From: Bacteroidales bacterium
GTDB lineage: Bacteria > Bacteroidota > Bacteroidia > Bacteroidales > UBA10428
Assembly (NCBI GenBank): GCA_016926235.1
Contig: JAFGOZ010000158.1
Location: forward strand, 1 to 11,249
Direction: 5' to 3'
DNA: 11,249 bases
A model generated the notes under the pieces. The model was not told where the DNA came from and did not search any database. It saw nothing but the letters and a program-made list of their open reading frames with translations. Positions 1-7,711 of this stretch are shown one piece after another. Numbering within the stretch: position 1 is the first letter of the stretch; every line of letters starts with the position of its first letter. A program made the position numbers and the translations under genes.

Positions 1-1872
1 GCTTTCGTTACCATTCACTTCGTTTTCAGAGTAGGCAAACCTAATATCGGCCTCAATACTATCTGTTGGAAGCATATCCGTTCCAATTTTCCAATATTTT
101 TTCAAACCTGTAGCGTCTTCCATACCGGGATGAAATCCGTAGGTTGAACGAACCGAGATATATTTTACTCCTCCCGGATGGTTGATGGTATTTGTGATCT
201 CAAAGGGTGTATATACCGTGCTGTCTGTGAGTGTACCAACCGGATATACTCTTGTAAAATCTCCTGCTGTTGTGGATTTTATTATCAGACTTCCGGTTCC
301 ATCAGTAACAATCATACGTGTTGAATCCGGGTTTTCTATTTGGAACACAGCAGTTGTATCGATTGTAAGATTATGGTTACCTATGCTTATATATCCATCA
401 TTATCTTTGACCAGACTCTTTTTAATAGTCACATCACCTCCAAGATTTCCTGTTCCTGTACCCTCAAATCTGAGATTTTCATAGACTGATGTTTTAATTT
501 CGGGATTTTCATTTGAATAAATCACCATATTATTTGCCGAATCAAGACCAAGATTACATGTTATTGAAGCTCCCAGGAAGTTTAAAGAGTAGTTGTTTAC
601 CAGAGTTCCATTCCCTGTAAGAGTAATACATGCAAGACTATCGGTATTAATAAGATGAACAGTATTTATTTCAATATTTTGAATGGTATCCTGTAAGAAT
701 ATTTCCTGATCATTCGTAGTAAAAATATAATTGCTTGTTCCGCTTGAGAAATCTGCCTTTTTAGATATACTCAATCCGTTTCTGAATTCAAAAATATCAT
801 TCATATCAGCTTCCCATGCTCCGTTATCAGATACTGCAACGAGGCTGTCGAAAATAATATAACCTGGTTTGTTGTTACTGCTAAAAGTACCATTTACAGA
901 TACGAGGTCATTAATAATAATAGAATCATTGTCCAGGTTATAATTGGCACCTGCATCAATAGTGAAATTTCCTCTAATATTTCGGGTTACCACACTATCT
1001 CCAAAATATTTTATTCCATCACCTGATACTATGAAGTTGCCAAATTCTCCGTTAAAGGCATCCCATCCTTTCGTCATTTCATAATCCGTTCCATTATAGT
1101 ATTTTACTGTTGAACTTGGATGGATAACATACTGTTCAAAACCATTACAGGAATGAGGATTAAGTGATGCAATATGGAGTTGACCCAATGAGTCAACTTG
1201 CAATATATTAGTATTATCACCACCGCTGATATAGCTGCTATCAAGATCCAGTATTCCTTTCACCACTGTTACACTGGATTGAACTGATGGTGAAGTACCG
1301 GAATTGATATCCAGATCTTTTTTCAGAGTCACAACTGCATTTTTCACGGTCTTTTCCACTTTTAATCCGCCAAACTTCCCATTTCCACCTGTTCCGGTAA
1401 GGTCCCCTACATCTTTTAATATAGAATTACTGTTGCCGATAAAAACAAGTTCTGCTACATCTCCGCTTCTGTCATAAAAGTCAACATCTCCCGGACCATA
1501 AAAGTCAGCTCCAACTTCTACAATATGTTTGAGGGGTGATACTTTATTCCTGGCTACCGTAAATAGACCATTCACAACAACTTCATCTGCCACGGTAAAA
1601 ACATGAGCAGATATAGTGTCGAATGTAAGGGAAGATGAAGCACTTATGGTTAAGCTTAAAATGTTAACATCCATATCGATAATGACATCATTGTTAATAG
1701 TAGCTTTATTAGAAGCATCCGGGATTACATCTCCTGTCCAGGTATTCGGGTCACTCCAGAGACCATCATTTTTGGTTGTCCTGGTAGTTTGTGTGATTCC
1801 ACTTATTAGTATACTAAGGAGGAATATACTTAAGAAAATTGTTTTTCTCAATGATAGAATATTTGTTTTCAT
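1..1872 (-). CDS. Large secreted beta-rich surface protein (G8/beta-helix-like), C-terminus beyond window
   Basis: The frame is open from an ATG at 1872 to the window edge: 624 codons with no stop, so the C-terminus is missing. Residues 1-28 form a signal peptide (KTNILSLRK, then a hydrophobic run ending near SGITQ). Residues 36-80 (DGLWSDPNTWTGD, then VIPDASNKATINNDV) resemble the G8-like opening of Bacteroidota surface proteins. The rest repeats short beta-strand motifs of the kind 'VKYYNGTDYEM ... FIVSGDGIKYF ... GNFTIDAGANYNLDND', typical of right-handed beta-helix or filamentous surface proteins. Many such proteins end in a type IX secretion sorting domain, but here that end lies outside the window. 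It follows the 292-aa outer-membrane protein gene on the same strand after 108 bp and may have its own control region there. The ligand or substrate is unknown. An adhesin or a carbohydrate-associated surface protein is the best guess. Confidence 0.85.
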   Translation of the reverse strand, partial: MKTNILSLRKTIFLSIFLLSILISGITQTTRTTKNDGLWSDPNTWTGDVIPDASNKATINNDVIIDMDVNILSLTISASSSLTFDTISAHVFTVADEVVVNGLFTVARNKVSPLKHIVEVGADFYGPGDVDFYDRSGDVAELVFIGNSNSILKDVGDLTGTGGNGKFGGLKVEKTVKNAVVTLKKDLDINSGTSPSVQSSVTVVKGILDLDSSYISGGDNTNILQVDSLGQLHIASLNPHSCNGFEQYVIHPSSTVKYYNGTDYEMTKGWDAFNGEFGNFIVSGDGIKYFGDSVVTRNIRGNFTIDAGANYNLDNDSIIINDLVSVNGTFSSNNKPGYIIFDSLVAVSDNGAWEADMNDIFEFRNGLSISKKADFSSGTSNYIFTTNDQEIFLQDTIQNIEINTVHLINTDSLACITLTGNGTLVNNYSLNFLGASITCNLGLDSANNMVIYSNENPEIKTSVYENLRFEGTGTGNLGGDVTIKKSLVKDNDGYISIGNHNLTIDTTAVFQIENPDSTRMIVTDGTGSLIIKSTTAGDFTRVYPVGTLTDSTVYTPFEITNTINHPGGVKYISVRSTYGFHPGMEDATGLKKYWKIGTDMLPTDSIEADIRFAYSENEVNGNES

Positions 1873-1908
1873 GGTATTGTGATTTAGTTTTTAAATTATC
1901 ATCATACA

Positions 1909-1945
1909 GTAATCCGTGCATTTAAATGCATTTTCTGTAATCCGT
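1909..1945 (-). promoter_or_regulatory. Candidate operator: direct repeats flanking a 14-bp palindrome
   Basis: In the 108-bp gap upstream of the large surface-protein gene, GTAATCCGT occurs at 1909-1917 and again at 1937-1945, 28 bp apart in the same orientation. Between them lies the perfect palindrome TGCATTTAAATGCA (1917-1930). The start codon is about 37 bp further downstream on the minus strand. Such an arrangement fits a binding site for a dimeric or tandem-binding regulator. No regulator is identified, and function is inferred only from the symmetry and the position. Confidence 0.35.
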
Positions 1946-1980
1946 AATAGTAAGTTTAGGCTAACGTTTAGGTCATCATT

Positions 1981-2859
1981 CTAAAATGGTATCATATATC
2001 CAAATGATACAGAAAAGAACCCGCTTACCGGATAGTCGATAGTTTTATCCTGGGTTGTAGGCATATTTACTGTATATCCCAGCTCCAGGTCAAAATCACG
2101 CCAGGTTATAGTCACGGGAAGGTACAATTGGGTGTTTAGTAAGCCGTATACATCTTTTGTTGTTACATCACTTTCTGTACCGGATAATCTGCCAGAATTA
2201 CCAGATGTCTCATAAGCAATAGTTTCAGTCGAAACCAGCATAGATATCTCAGGTTCGAACTGGATATAATCGAATGTATTAATTTTATAAAGGTTTATAC
2301 GTGAATAAATAGATGGTGAAAGGTCAATACCCACATCATTACCAAATAAAAGCCTGGTTGAAAATCTTCCTCCGACCCATTTGTTTTTCAGAGTAAATCC
2401 GGCACTGATGCTATTATTATAATTGTAATTTAATTCGGGATCAGGCTGATAATAGAAATATCTTGTATAGGTAGTCCTGAATGATAGGCTCTTCTTTCTA
2501 TTTAAATATTTATAATAGCCTCCCATAAGGATGGTTGAGCTATAACCCGGGTCAAACTGGCTATACCATGATCCGGAAGTACCCAGAAAATATCCTTTTG
2601 AATGGAAAAAGAACAGATATCCGTTCATATTATACATATTATCACCTATTTCCCTGCCTGCATAGAATGATTTGCTATCATAATTTACACCCGCATATAG
2701 AGCCATAAAATTATTTGTTGTATCAGTAGTGGTAACTGTTTTCATTTCATTTCCCATTACGTCCATCAGAAGTGAGTCAATCCTGTCTGTTTGTGTCCAT
2801 GTTGAAAGCTTTGTCAGCATAAACAAGTATAGCATTATTATTTTCATCTTCAAATTCAT
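1981..2859 (-). CDS. Putative outer-membrane beta-barrel protein, 292 aa
   Basis: No family recognised by name. The N-terminus (MNLKMKIIMLYLFMLTKLSTWTQ) is a signal peptide; Met4 or Met6 are possible alternative starts. From about residue 50 to the end the sequence consists of amphipathic segments rich in Tyr, Phe and Gly (AGVNYDSKSFYAGR, KYLNRKKSLSFRTTYTRYF, SISAGFTLKNKWVGGRFSTR). It ends SGFFSVSFGYMIPF, with a terminal Phe as in outer-membrane barrels. The turns between segments carry Asn, Asp and Gly. The gene lies 87 bp downstream of the Gln/Asn-rich gene on the same strand, with a strong hairpin in between, so it is either a partly attenuated distal gene of that unit or separately transcribed. 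It could be an output of the sigma/FecR locus, but that rests on position alone. Confidence 0.75.
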   Translation of the reverse strand: MNLKMKIIMLYLFMLTKLSTWTQTDRIDSLLMDVMGNEMKTVTTTDTTNNFMALYAGVNYDSKSFYAGREIGDNMYNMNGYLFFFHSKGYFLGTSGSWYSQFDPGYSSTILMGGYYKYLNRKKSLSFRTTYTRYFYYQPDPELNYNYNNSISAGFTLKNKWVGGRFSTRLLFGNDVGIDLSPSIYSRINLYKINTFDYIQFEPEISMLVSTETIAYETSGNSGRLSGTESDVTTKDVYGLLNTQLYLPVTITWRDFDLELGYTVNMPTTQDKTIDYPVSGFFSVSFGYMIPF

Positions 2860-2888
2860 TTATCTTATGGCGCTTTTTTTCAGTTTAT

Positions 2889-2924
2889 GAAAACCGGAAA
2901 TAGCAGACTCTATTTCCGGTTTTC
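2889..2924 (-). terminator. Strong hairpin between two minus-strand genes, likely terminator
   Basis: GAAAACCGGAAATAG (2889-2903) pairs perfectly with CTATTTCCGGTTTTC (2910-2924) across a 6-base loop, giving a 15-bp stem. Read on the minus strand, it begins 23 bases after the stop of the Gln/Asn-rich gene, and the descending arm ends in TTTTC. The pure T-run is longer on the plus strand (TTTTCTTTTTC), so it may work in both directions or only attenuate transcription into the 292-aa gene. Confidence 0.6.
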
Positions 2925-2946
2925 TTTTTCTTGTGGTTGATAAATC

Positions 2947-3384
2947 CTATCTGTTGTTTTGACCGCTCCTGGTTTGATTTTGAACATTTTCACGGTTTTG
3001 TTTGCGTTGTTGTTGTTGAGCCTCGGCAGCACAGTTACGTAATTCATTTCTTTGTTGCTTGCGGATTTGTTTGTTTTCCCTAAGCATTTCTTGTTGCTGC
3101 TCGCTTAATGATTCTCTGAAAGCCTTACGCTTTTCGTGCCTGTTCATTTCACGGTTTTCAAGTATGGCAACCTGGTCATCTGAAAGAGACTGACGGAACC
3201 GGTTCTGATGCTGATTTTGGCTTTGATCCTGAACCTGGGTTGCAGTTTGATGCTGGTTCTGGTTTCTCGTTTGTGTTTGAGTCCTGGTTTGATCTGGTTC
3301 TTCATTTTCCTGTGCAAAAGTTACTCCTGAAAAAAGAAATACTCCAATTGCACAACCAATAATTTTTAATCCTAAATTTTTCAT
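2947..3384 (-). CDS. Small Gln/Asn/Arg-rich periplasmic protein with two Spy/LTxxQ-like motifs
   Basis: The protein has 145 residues. Residues 1-24 are a signal peptide ending VTFA|Q. Residues 30-61 are low-complexity, alternating Gln, Thr, Arg, Asn and His. Two near-identical motifs follow 26 residues apart: FRQSLSDDQVAIL (63-75) and FRESLSEQQQEML (89-101). They lie in a charged, probably helical stretch (63-117), and a second Gln/Asn/Arg-rich tail runs from 118 to the end. Paired S/T-x-x-Q motifs in a small exported helical protein recall the Spy/CpxP family of periplasmic chaperone or stress proteins, a family match by eye only. Cys118 is the only cysteine in the mature part; Cys11 is inside the signal peptide and unlikely to be a lipobox. 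The gene has the same promoter-like element as the ECF sigma gene, which suggests it is a target of that factor. A periplasmic chaperone, a metal or polyanion binder, or a regulator of the FecR branch are all possible. Confidence 0.75.
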   Translation of the reverse strand: MKNLGLKIIGCAIGVFLFSGVTFAQENEEPDQTRTQTQTRNQNQHQTATQVQDQSQNQHQNRFRQSLSDDQVAILENREMNRHEKRKAFRESLSEQQQEMLRENKQIRKQQRNELRNCAAEAQQQQRKQNRENVQNQTRSGQNNR

Positions 3385-3456
3385 AATAATACGTTTTTAG
3401 TTTGACATTATTAGAAGCTTATATCTTTAAAGTTTCTGTTTTGGCTTCTTTTAATA

Positions 3457-3489
3457 TTATTCCGCACAGGAATCTTTTTACCCTACCTT
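3457..3489 (-). promoter_or_regulatory. Predicted ECF sigma promoter upstream of the Gln/Asn-rich gene
   Basis: On the minus strand this reads AAGGTAGGGTA (3489-3479), 14 bases, then CGGA (3464-3461) followed by ATAA. It matches the element upstream of the sigma gene at 24 of 33 positions, including all 11 bases of the first block, the TGT-N-CGGA-N-TAA of the second block and identical spacing. The form (GC-containing -35 and CGGA-like -10 with fixed spacing) is usual for ECF promoters. CGGA lies about 76 bases upstream of the start codon. Confidence 0.65.
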
Positions 3490-3537
3490 TTTTTGATTAA
3501 AATTTTAAAGACTCACAAACTTTTAACAATTATCTTT

Positions 3538-3559
3538 CGCCCCTAGGAGCGACACTGTC
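3538..3559. other. Two adjacent short palindromes after the TonB receptor gene
   Basis: CGCCCCTAGGAGCG (3538-3551) is a 14-bp palindrome with one mismatched pair, and it abuts GACACTGTC (3551-3559), a 4+1+4 palindrome. They sit directly after the receptor stop codon and upstream of the next ECF promoter. There is no T-run on the minus strand, so this is a weak terminator candidate; a binding site is equally possible. Confidence 0.3.
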
Positions 3560-3564
3560 TAACC

Positions 3565-6063
3565 TTAGAAATAAATATTCAAAAATAAAGTAGGGGTGAG
3601 AGGTACAGCTTCCGAGTAAACACTAACAGTGGTTATATCATCGGTTGGAATGGTGGTATAGTTCGAGTATTTGATGTTTTCTTCATTTAGAATATTCAGA
3701 ACAGAAATTCCCGCATCGATATGAACCTTTTTTGCTGAAAATTTATAGATCACTGATGCGTCAAGCCGGCTGTAAGGCTCATCATATTCGAGCGCAGGGA
3801 AGCCTGATCCATATACGAAATTGGATGATATATAAAAAGGTTTCAGCTTTACCAGTCCGGCCAGTTTTATTTCATGGAGCTGATCATGCAGAGCATGTTC
3901 ATATTCATCACCATCAAAATAGGGAAAGTGTTCCATAGTATTGCTTAATGTATATGCAATCCACCATGTTTGTTTTTTGAATTCTTTTTTTATGAAAAAA
4001 TCCAGACCCTTGGTTTTACTGTCACCAGTATATTGATCTATCTGATTATTTGTAAGCAAATAACGGGTTAAATCACCGGTCTTTCTATAAAATCCCTCAA
4101 CAGATGCTGTAAAGTTATTTTTGTTAAATGAAGCACCCAGAGTATAACAATTTGAATGCAATACAGGAATATCTTTGTCATCCAGAATCTCCCAGGCAAG
4201 GGTGTAGTTTTTAGAAGTATCCATAGTCATGTTCTTGGCAACGAACTGGTTATACATACCTATAGCTGAGTTTATCTTCAAGAAGTCGTTAACATTAAAC
4301 TTGATCGATAATCTTGGCTGGATAAACAGCCTATTGGCATTTACATGATAGTCTGCACGCAATCCTGGTTTTAGAGTCAGCTTATTATATACATTAATAT
4401 TATCCTGTAAATAGACATAGGGAAGAGGCAGTGAGGTTTCTTCATTTACAGATGCGGCAAAATCTTTGAAATTGACGAAGTAGTAAAGGAAACCCAATCC
4501 GGCGTTGGCTGTATGCTTTTCTGTAAGGTTTAGTTTGTTATCAATCTTGCCATTTAATTCATTTATTTCATTCGTGTGGCGCTCATCAACATTATAGAAT
4601 GACTGATTCCCCATAGTCCGTTCGACCAGTTTCTCCTGGTCTTTTAGAGTTTCTAAATATGAATAACTTAACGTTATGCTACTGGTATTTTTCTCATTCC
4701 AGTTTAAGCCATAAAATGCTGCACCTCCCAATTGGTTGTTTTTTTCAAGGTAATCCATGGTTATGGAATTGAATTGTCCTTCCTGGGCAAATGAATAGTT
4801 GTAATTATCCTGTCCTCCATAAAGACTAACATAGTAATTACTTTTTTTACTGTTGCCCGAATATTTAATATTAATATCACGAAATATGTAGTCAGGAGTA
4901 ATATAGTAGTCAGCCTTATTGCTTCCACTGCCACTTCCCCGTCCCCTGGTTGAACTACTTGAAGTAAATTTCACCGGATCATACAAATCATAGTAGGTCT
5001 GTCTGTAAGCCACTACCAGAGATGATTTTTGCTTGAAAGGGATGCTTATGCTCCCGTTTATCGTCATATTGTTTATACAAAATTGGGCAGATGGTTTTAA
5101 CCGGTTTCCATCCACACCTGTAATATCTACTATTCCGCCCACTTTTTCACCATATTCGGCACCAAAGGCACCTTTAAGTACTTTAATATCCTTTGCCATA
5201 TAAGGATTAACTGCGCTGATATTATCGTTGAAGTTTTTCATGCCATAGAGGGTGAAACCATCAAATATCACCTGGCTGTGTCCTTCGTAAGCTCCCCAAA
5301 TGATCATGTCAGCAGATTGTTCCCCTGCTGCAAGTATGCCGGGTTGCAAACGTAGCAGGTTGAAAATGGAATTATCACCATTGCCGGGCAAAAAGTAGGC
5401 GATTTTATGATTAAGTTTTGTTATTCCCGGTGCTATTCCTGTTTGAATTGATTTGGCTATTACAGATCCTTCAATGACGATTTCTTTAAAGGCAATAACC
5501 GATGGGGTGAGATAAAATTTGTAATGGCTTCCTTTTCTTACCGTTGTGTCAATTATATAATATCCCAGGTATGAAATTATCAAATGAAAAACGCTATCAT
5601 TTGTTGATGTATAGGAGAAATTACCCTGTGCATCCGATATCATTCCGTAATTATTGATTTGTATCGTTGAGAAAGGAAGTGTTTCAAGGTTGGTTTTGTC
5701 AAGTATTTTACCAGAGAGAATGTACTTTCCAGGTTTTTTTTCTAACTGAACTGAATAGATGATATAGACTCCTTCATTCACCTCATAGGCCAGGGGGAGT
5801 CCTTTAAACAGATAATTTAATGTTGCAGGAATATCCGGAAAGTTTTTGTTAACAGAGAGTTTGAAGGTTGCGAGTTTTTCATCGTCAAAGGAGATCATCA
5901 GGTTATAATCATCACGCAGCGAGATTAAAATCTCGTTCAGCGGTTTTTGATTACAGGTAATAGTTACCTGCTGGGCTGTTGCCTGGTAAAAAGAGTAAGA
6001 AAGTATAAAAATCAACCAAACCTTTTTTGAAAAAAGGCAATTAATTACCCTTCGTAATGACAT
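3565..6063 (-). CDS. STN-domain TonB-dependent outer-membrane receptor/transducer
   Basis: The protein has 832 residues. Signal peptide 1-30 (ATA|QQ). Residues 32-103 are an STN domain (NQKPLNEILISLRDDYNLMISFDD, then LNYLFKGLPLAYEV and VYIIY), the module by which FecA/FpvA-type receptors contact the FecR sensor. Residues 113-188 are a carboxypeptidase-regulatory-like fold (YILSGKILDKTNLETLPFS, then DAQGNFSY). The TonB plug spans about 205-317 (LRLQPGILAAGEQS, VIFDGFTLYG, VLKGAFGAEYGEKVGGIVDI). The remainder is the barrel, ending TLFLNIYF with a terminal aromatic residue. A Ser/Gly-rich stretch at 368-383 is probably a surface loop. The gene overlaps the upstream FecR gene by 23 bp in another frame, suggesting translational coupling. 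There is no SusD-like partner nearby, so this is not an ordinary SusC/SusD pair. It likely takes up or senses a ligand and signals to FecR; the substrate cannot be read from the sequence. Confidence 0.92.
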   Translation of the reverse strand: MSLRRVINCLFSKKVWLIFILSYSFYQATAQQVTITCNQKPLNEILISLRDDYNLMISFDDEKLATFKLSVNKNFPDIPATLNYLFKGLPLAYEVNEGVYIIYSVQLEKKPGKYILSGKILDKTNLETLPFSTIQINNYGMISDAQGNFSYTSTNDSVFHLIISYLGYYIIDTTVRKGSHYKFYLTPSVIAFKEIVIEGSVIAKSIQTGIAPGITKLNHKIAYFLPGNGDNSIFNLLRLQPGILAAGEQSADMIIWGAYEGHSQVIFDGFTLYGMKNFNDNISAVNPYMAKDIKVLKGAFGAEYGEKVGGIVDITGVDGNRLKPSAQFCINNMTINGSISIPFKQKSSLVVAYRQTYYDLYDPVKFTSSSSTRGRGSGSGSNKADYYITPDYIFRDINIKYSGNSKKSNYYVSLYGGQDNYNYSFAQEGQFNSITMDYLEKNNQLGGAAFYGLNWNEKNTSSITLSYSYLETLKDQEKLVERTMGNQSFYNVDERHTNEINELNGKIDNKLNLTEKHTANAGLGFLYYFVNFKDFAASVNEETSLPLPYVYLQDNINVYNKLTLKPGLRADYHVNANRLFIQPRLSIKFNVNDFLKINSAIGMYNQFVAKNMTMDTSKNYTLAWEILDDKDIPVLHSNCYTLGASFNKNNFTASVEGFYRKTGDLTRYLLTNNQIDQYTGDSKTKGLDFFIKKEFKKQTWWIAYTLSNTMEHFPYFDGDEYEHALHDQLHEIKLAGLVKLKPFYISSNFVYGSGFPALEYDEPYSRLDASVIYKFSAKKVHIDAGISVLNILNEENIKYSNYTTIPTDDITTVSVYSEAVPLTPTLFLNIYF

Positions 6064-6916
6064 ATTCGTTACTCGACTTCTTTGTATATTTAAGGTTAAA
6101 TGGTTTGCAAACTAAGTTTAAAACACTTTCTACAGAGTTACCTTTATTAAAATATCCTGTATACGTGTTTTTAAATTCTTCCGAAGTTGAGATAGTTACA
6201 CCATACTGCCTGCTTATCTCATCAAATACAATACTAACGGGTGCCGAAGTAAAAATGAATTTATTATCCTTCCATGAAAGTATTTGTTCGGTATTTATGT
6301 TTTCCTTAAGTTCCAGTTCTCCTTCAATGTTTAATTCCGCACGCTGACCAGGTTGTAAAATTACTTCCTTTTTATTGGTATTCTCCGTTACTTTCACTTT
6401 ACCTGTCACACAGGTGACTTTGTACTCACTTTTTCTGGAGAAAATATTAAAGCTTGTTCCCAGAACAACTGTATTGCCTTTTTCAGAGTTCACTACAAAT
6501 TTCTTGCCTGGTTGCACTTCAAAGAATCCTTCTCCTTCAAAATCTATTGTTCTCGAGAATTTATACCAAAATGGCTTATAGGAAAGTTTTGATTCAGCAT
6601 TCAATTCAACTTTCGATTTATCAGAAAGAAGGAGGCTGCTATGCTGTCCCGCCGGAACTGTTAAGGTTTTTGTATACAAATACATAAACAGAGGGAGCCC
6701 GGCCAGGATAACAAATACTGCTGCCACAGCCACTTTTAACCAGGAACTATACATTACCCTGGTCCGGGCTGCTTTGGATCCTTCCATTTTTTGCTCCATC
6801 TTCGCCCATATCTGTTCCTTATCATCATCCCATGAAATGGATGAGCGGCCAATCATATCAAGAGCATCCTTTGAAAGGTCGTTCTTCGTATTATTATGTT
6901 TTTTTTCAGTTGCCAT
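6041..6916 (-). CDS. FecR-type anti-sigma factor / transmembrane sensor
   Basis: The protein has 291 residues. Residues 1-58 are a cytoplasmic segment (SISWDDDKEQIWAKMEQKM) that would hold the sigma factor. One membrane helix lies at 59-81 (WLKVAVAAVFVILAGLPLFM). The periplasmic FecR domain follows at about 85-180 with its usual marks: VPAGQHSSLLLSDKSKVELNAESKL, DFEGEGFFEV, FVVNSEKGNTVVLGTSFNIF and VTGKVKV. The C-terminal part (about 214-288: WKDNKFIFTSAPVSIVFDEISRQYGV ... LNLVCKPFNLKY) is the DUF4974/STN-like domain found in Bacteroidota FecR proteins. It would receive the signal from the STN domain of the receptor encoded next. The ATG follows the sigma stop codon with no gap and the 3' end overlaps the receptor gene, so the three genes form one operon. 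Confidence 0.93.
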   Translation of the reverse strand: MATEKKHNNTKNDLSKDALDMIGRSSISWDDDKEQIWAKMEQKMEGSKAARTRVMYSSWLKVAVAAVFVILAGLPLFMYLYTKTLTVPAGQHSSLLLSDKSKVELNAESKLSYKPFWYKFSRTIDFEGEGFFEVQPGKKFVVNSEKGNTVVLGTSFNIFSRKSEYKVTCVTGKVKVTENTNKKEVILQPGQRAELNIEGELELKENINTEQILSWKDNKFIFTSAPVSIVFDEISRQYGVTISTSEEFKNTYTGYFNKGNSVESVLNLVCKPFNLKYTKKSSNEYVITKGN

Positions 6917-7402
6917 CTATTCTTTCAATTCTTTTTTTAAATGTGCCAGTGCAATGGTCATTCGCTTTTCAACGGCCTTTACACTTATATCAAGCCTTTC
7001 GGCAATTTCATGGTACTTGAGCCCATCCATGCGGGCCATAAGAAATACGGTGCGCTGTTTTTCTCCCAGGGTAGATAAGGCTTTGGTATAACTTGCAAAA
7101 AGCTCATTATACCGCATCTGGTCTTCCGGTGAGAAATCACTGTTGTCATTCGTAATTGTTTTAGCATAGTTCATTTCAAGTACCTCCCTTCGGTAGCGAC
7201 TCACAAACATGTCGCTCGCAATTTTATACAAAAGCCGAAGCGCAGTTTTTTGATCAACTGCCAGTTGTTTCTCCCACACCCGCATAAATACATCCTGCGC
7301 GAGGTCCGTAGCCTGCTCCTTATTGGCTCCACGATACACCAGATAGCTTCGAACAGAATCGAAATACCTGTTAAACAACCCTTTAAATTCTTCTTTTGTC
7401 AA
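6917..7402 (-). CDS. FecI-like ECF-family RNA polymerase sigma factor
   Basis: The protein has 161 residues, normal for an ECF sigma factor. Region 2 spans about 7-75 and includes ATDLAQDVFMRVWEK (31-45) for core binding and -10 recognition. A short linker precedes region 4 (about 105-157: LSTLGEKQRTVFLMARMDG, then YHEIAERLDISVKAVEKRM), the helix-turn-helix reading the -35 element. The start is TTG (7402-7400). An in-frame TGA lies two codons upstream and the next Met is residue 41, inside region 2, so no ATG start can give a complete region 2. The leader shows no clear Shine-Dalgarno sequence, which suggests low basal translation. It is the first gene of the sigma/FecR/STN-receptor operon and carries the promoter-like element it probably recognises, pointing to positive autoregulation. 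Confidence 0.93.
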   Translation of the reverse strand: MTKEEFKGLFNRYFDSVRSYLVYRGANKEQATDLAQDVFMRVWEKQLAVDQKTALRLLYKIASDMFVSRYRREVLEMNYAKTITNDNSDFSPEDQMRYNELFASYTKALSTLGEKQRTVFLMARMDGLKYHEIAERLDISVKAVEKRMTIALAHLKKELKE

Positions 7403-7458
7403 TTCTCAAAAAGCTATGTTACTAACTCAAATGATTCATTGTATAAAGTTAGTTATTT

Positions 7459-7491
7459 TTAGTCCGAACAAGATTAAAAATACCCTACCTT
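7459..7491 (-). promoter_or_regulatory. Predicted autoregulated ECF promoter of the sigma operon
   Basis: On the minus strand this reads AAGGTAGGGTA (7491-7481), 14 bases, then CGGA (7466-7463) followed by CTAA. It shares the full -35 block, the CGGA block and the spacing with the element upstream of the Gln/Asn-rich gene. CGGA lies about 60 bases before the TTG start. The leader also contains the palindrome AATGATTCATT (7430-7440) inside a 7-bp inverted repeat (7421-7427 with 7447-7453). Confidence 0.65.
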
Positions 7492-7587
7492 AAAATCAAA
7501 AATTATTCAATAACTTTGAAATTCATTATTCAAAAACAATAATCAACAGCGAACACTGGATTCTCAAATAATTTGAAATATAAAAAT

Positions 7588-7674
7588 CCTGCCCCGACGG
7601 GATTGATTTTATAAGAAGATGAGTATTAAGTCAACAAAACTAAACATTTACCAGAATTACCCCGTTGGGGCAGG
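7588..7674. repeat. Inverted repeat built on CCTGCCCC-GACGGG
   Basis: CCTGCCCCGACGGG (7588-7601) faces its near-perfect inverse CCCGTTGGGGCAGG (7661-7674); the arms differ at one base and are separated by 59 AT-rich bases. Each arm is also a small hairpin of its own (CCCGACGGG, CCCCGTTGGGG). The GC-rich arms stand out from the AT-rich surroundings and resemble dispersed REP-type intergenic elements. No gene is visible in the stretch. Confidence 0.55.
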
Positions 7675-7711
7675 GCTATGATCTGGCCAATTCCATAATT
7701 GATGATACTGG

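Noticed and set aside
182..484. Plus-strand 100-codon open frame
   Set aside because: Antisense to the large surface-protein gene, whose frame has a signal peptide and family-like composition.
1616..1882. Plus-strand 88-codon frame with a hydrophobic middle
   Set aside because: Lies opposite the signal-peptide end of the surface-protein gene; the hydrophobicity is a by-product of that region.
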